Shown here: piece after piece, positions 5,842 to 6,602 of the stretch
Layout of the letters: each line of letters starts with the position of its first letter
How positions within the stretch are numbered: position 1 is the first letter of the stretch
Origin: an uncultured Stomatobaculum sp.
GTDB taxonomy: Bacteria; Bacillota; Clostridia; Lachnospirales; Lachnospiraceae
Assembly: GCA_938010625.1 (NCBI GenBank)
Contig: CALLVJ010000263.1
Location: 1 to 6,602, forward strand
Direction of reading: 5' to 3'
DNA length: 6,602 nt
Notes under the pieces: model-generated
What the model saw: only the letters and a program-made list of their open reading frames with translations
Told to the model about the DNA's origin: nothing
Databases searched by the model: none
Made by a program: the position numbers and the translations under genes

Positions 5842-6579
5842 ATGAGTGAGCTAACACACTACCGCGCAGCTGTCTTTGACATGGATGGCACCATTCTGGA
5901 TACCATCACGGATTTGACGGCTTCGCTGAATGAGGCCTGCCGCGAGACCGGACATCGCGCGGATTTCACCAGGGATGACGTGCGTCACTTCTTCGGAAGC
6001 GGCGCGGAAGTCGCGGTACAGCGCGCGCTCGCAGTGGAAAAGGGGTATTCTGTCAAAGAAGTGGGTGCACTCGGCGTGGATAAGCGCGCAGAGGACTTTG
6101 GCATTTCAGAGGAAGCGGCAAATGCTGTCATTGCGGCCTTTGCCGCTTATTACGGCGAACACTGCGACGACGCGACGGGGCCTTACCCCGGGATACTCGC
6201 CCTGCTGAAACAGCTGAAGGCAGCTGGTGTCCGCATTGCCGTGGTCTCCAATAAGCTGGATGAAGCCGTGCAGGTCTTGAACCGCGTTCACTTTGAGGGC
6301 CTGTTCGAAGAGGCAAGGGGCGAACGCGCGGATATTCGCCGGAAACCCGCACCGGATATGGTATTGGCTGTATTGCAGTCCCTGCAGGTCAAGCCTGAAG
6401 AAGCTGTTTACATCGGCGACACCGAAGTGGACATGCTGACGGCAAAGAACAGCGGCATGGACTGCATTTCCGTGGACTGGGGCTTTCGGAGCCGTGAGGC
6501 GCTGGAGGAGCTCGGCGCAAAGCAGATCGCAGACCGGGCAGAAGAGATTTTTGCGCTGGTGACTGGCAGAGAGACATAA
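5842..6579 (+). CDS. HAD-superfamily hydrolase, phosphoglycolate phosphatase (Gph)-like
   Basis: A 245-residue cytosolic HAD phosphatase. All four motifs are intact: motif I DMDGT with nucleophile Asp13 and acid/base Asp15, motif II VVSNK (Ser136), motif III Lys168 in RRKPAPD, and motif IV IGDTEVD (Asp193, Asp197) for magnesium. The helical cap between motifs I and II (about 20-110) is the type seen in phosphoglycolate phosphatase, beta-phosphoglucomutase and pyrophosphatase PpaX relatives. The proline in KPAPD and the overall length favour a Gph-like activity, but substrate choice in this family cannot be read reliably. The start is ATG 5842, just after GGAGGAG (5831-5837); the longer frame from 5797 lies within the preceding gene. 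It begins 19 nt after the GTPase-YcgQ stop and is probably in the same transcript. The link to metal handling is unclear; it may only be a passenger. The last 23 bases of the window hold no recognised feature. Confidence 0.9.
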   Translation: MSELTHYRAAVFDMDGTILDTITDLTASLNEACRETGHRADFTRDDVRHFFGSGAEVAVQRALAVEKGYSVKEVGALGVDKRAEDFGISEEAANAVIAAFAAYYGEHCDDATGPYPGILALLKQLKAAGVRIAVVSNKLDEAVQVLNRVHFEGLFEEARGERADIRRKPAPDMVLAVLQSLQVKPEEAVYIGDTEVDMLTAKNSGMDCISVDWGFRSREALEELGAKQIADRAEEIFALVTGRET

Positions 6580-6602
6580 TAAAATATCGGGACAGCGAAA
6601 GC

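Overview
The window reads as core chromosome of a Gram-positive anaerobe of the Clostridia, most likely a moderately GC-rich Lachnospiraceae. This rests on gene content and style: a clostridial-type divergent FolD, a membrane-anchored ComEA, an OmpR-type regulator ending in TKWGVGYYF, Asp23/Gls24 and Gx-transporter genes, strong AGGAGG-type ribosome binding sites, and a CobW GTPase paired with a YcgQ-like protein. The taxon is an inference; no rRNA or other marker gene is present. All eight genes lie on the + strand and fill almost the whole window. There are no tRNA or rRNA genes, insertion sequences or CRISPR arrays.

Region 1 (1-768): the 3' part of folD (one-carbon/folate metabolism), cut by the left edge. 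Its active site lacks the usual catalytic Lys and Gln. Region 2 (about 784-2728): a good promoter drives comEA (DNA uptake), an OmpR/PhoB-type response regulator with no sensor kinase beside it, and rlmH (23S rRNA methyltransferase). Spacings of 11 nt and -4 nt make this a likely operon. Region 3 (about 2750-3719): an extended -10 promoter precedes an Asp23/Gls24 gene that is broken by a one-base frameshift. A Gx-transporter/HepS-I type membrane protein follows, then a perfect 12-bp inverted repeat that is probably a terminator.

Region 4 (3765-6579) is the most distinctive. It starts with a CobW/COG0523 GTPase carrying 29 His and 5 Cys in a 55-residue segment. Three bases downstream is a second GTPase-like protein that has lost the CxCC metal motif but carries a cysteine-rich YcgQ-like (DUF1980/TIGR03943) C-terminal domain. 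A HAD phosphatase of the phosphoglycolate phosphatase type follows closely. The first two look like a two-protein metal-handling (zinc, possibly nickel or cobalt) module: one protein with a large metal-buffering loop, the other a GTPase-YcgQ fusion. The component families are known. The pairing, the fusion and the unassigned palindrome upstream are the parts most worth following up.
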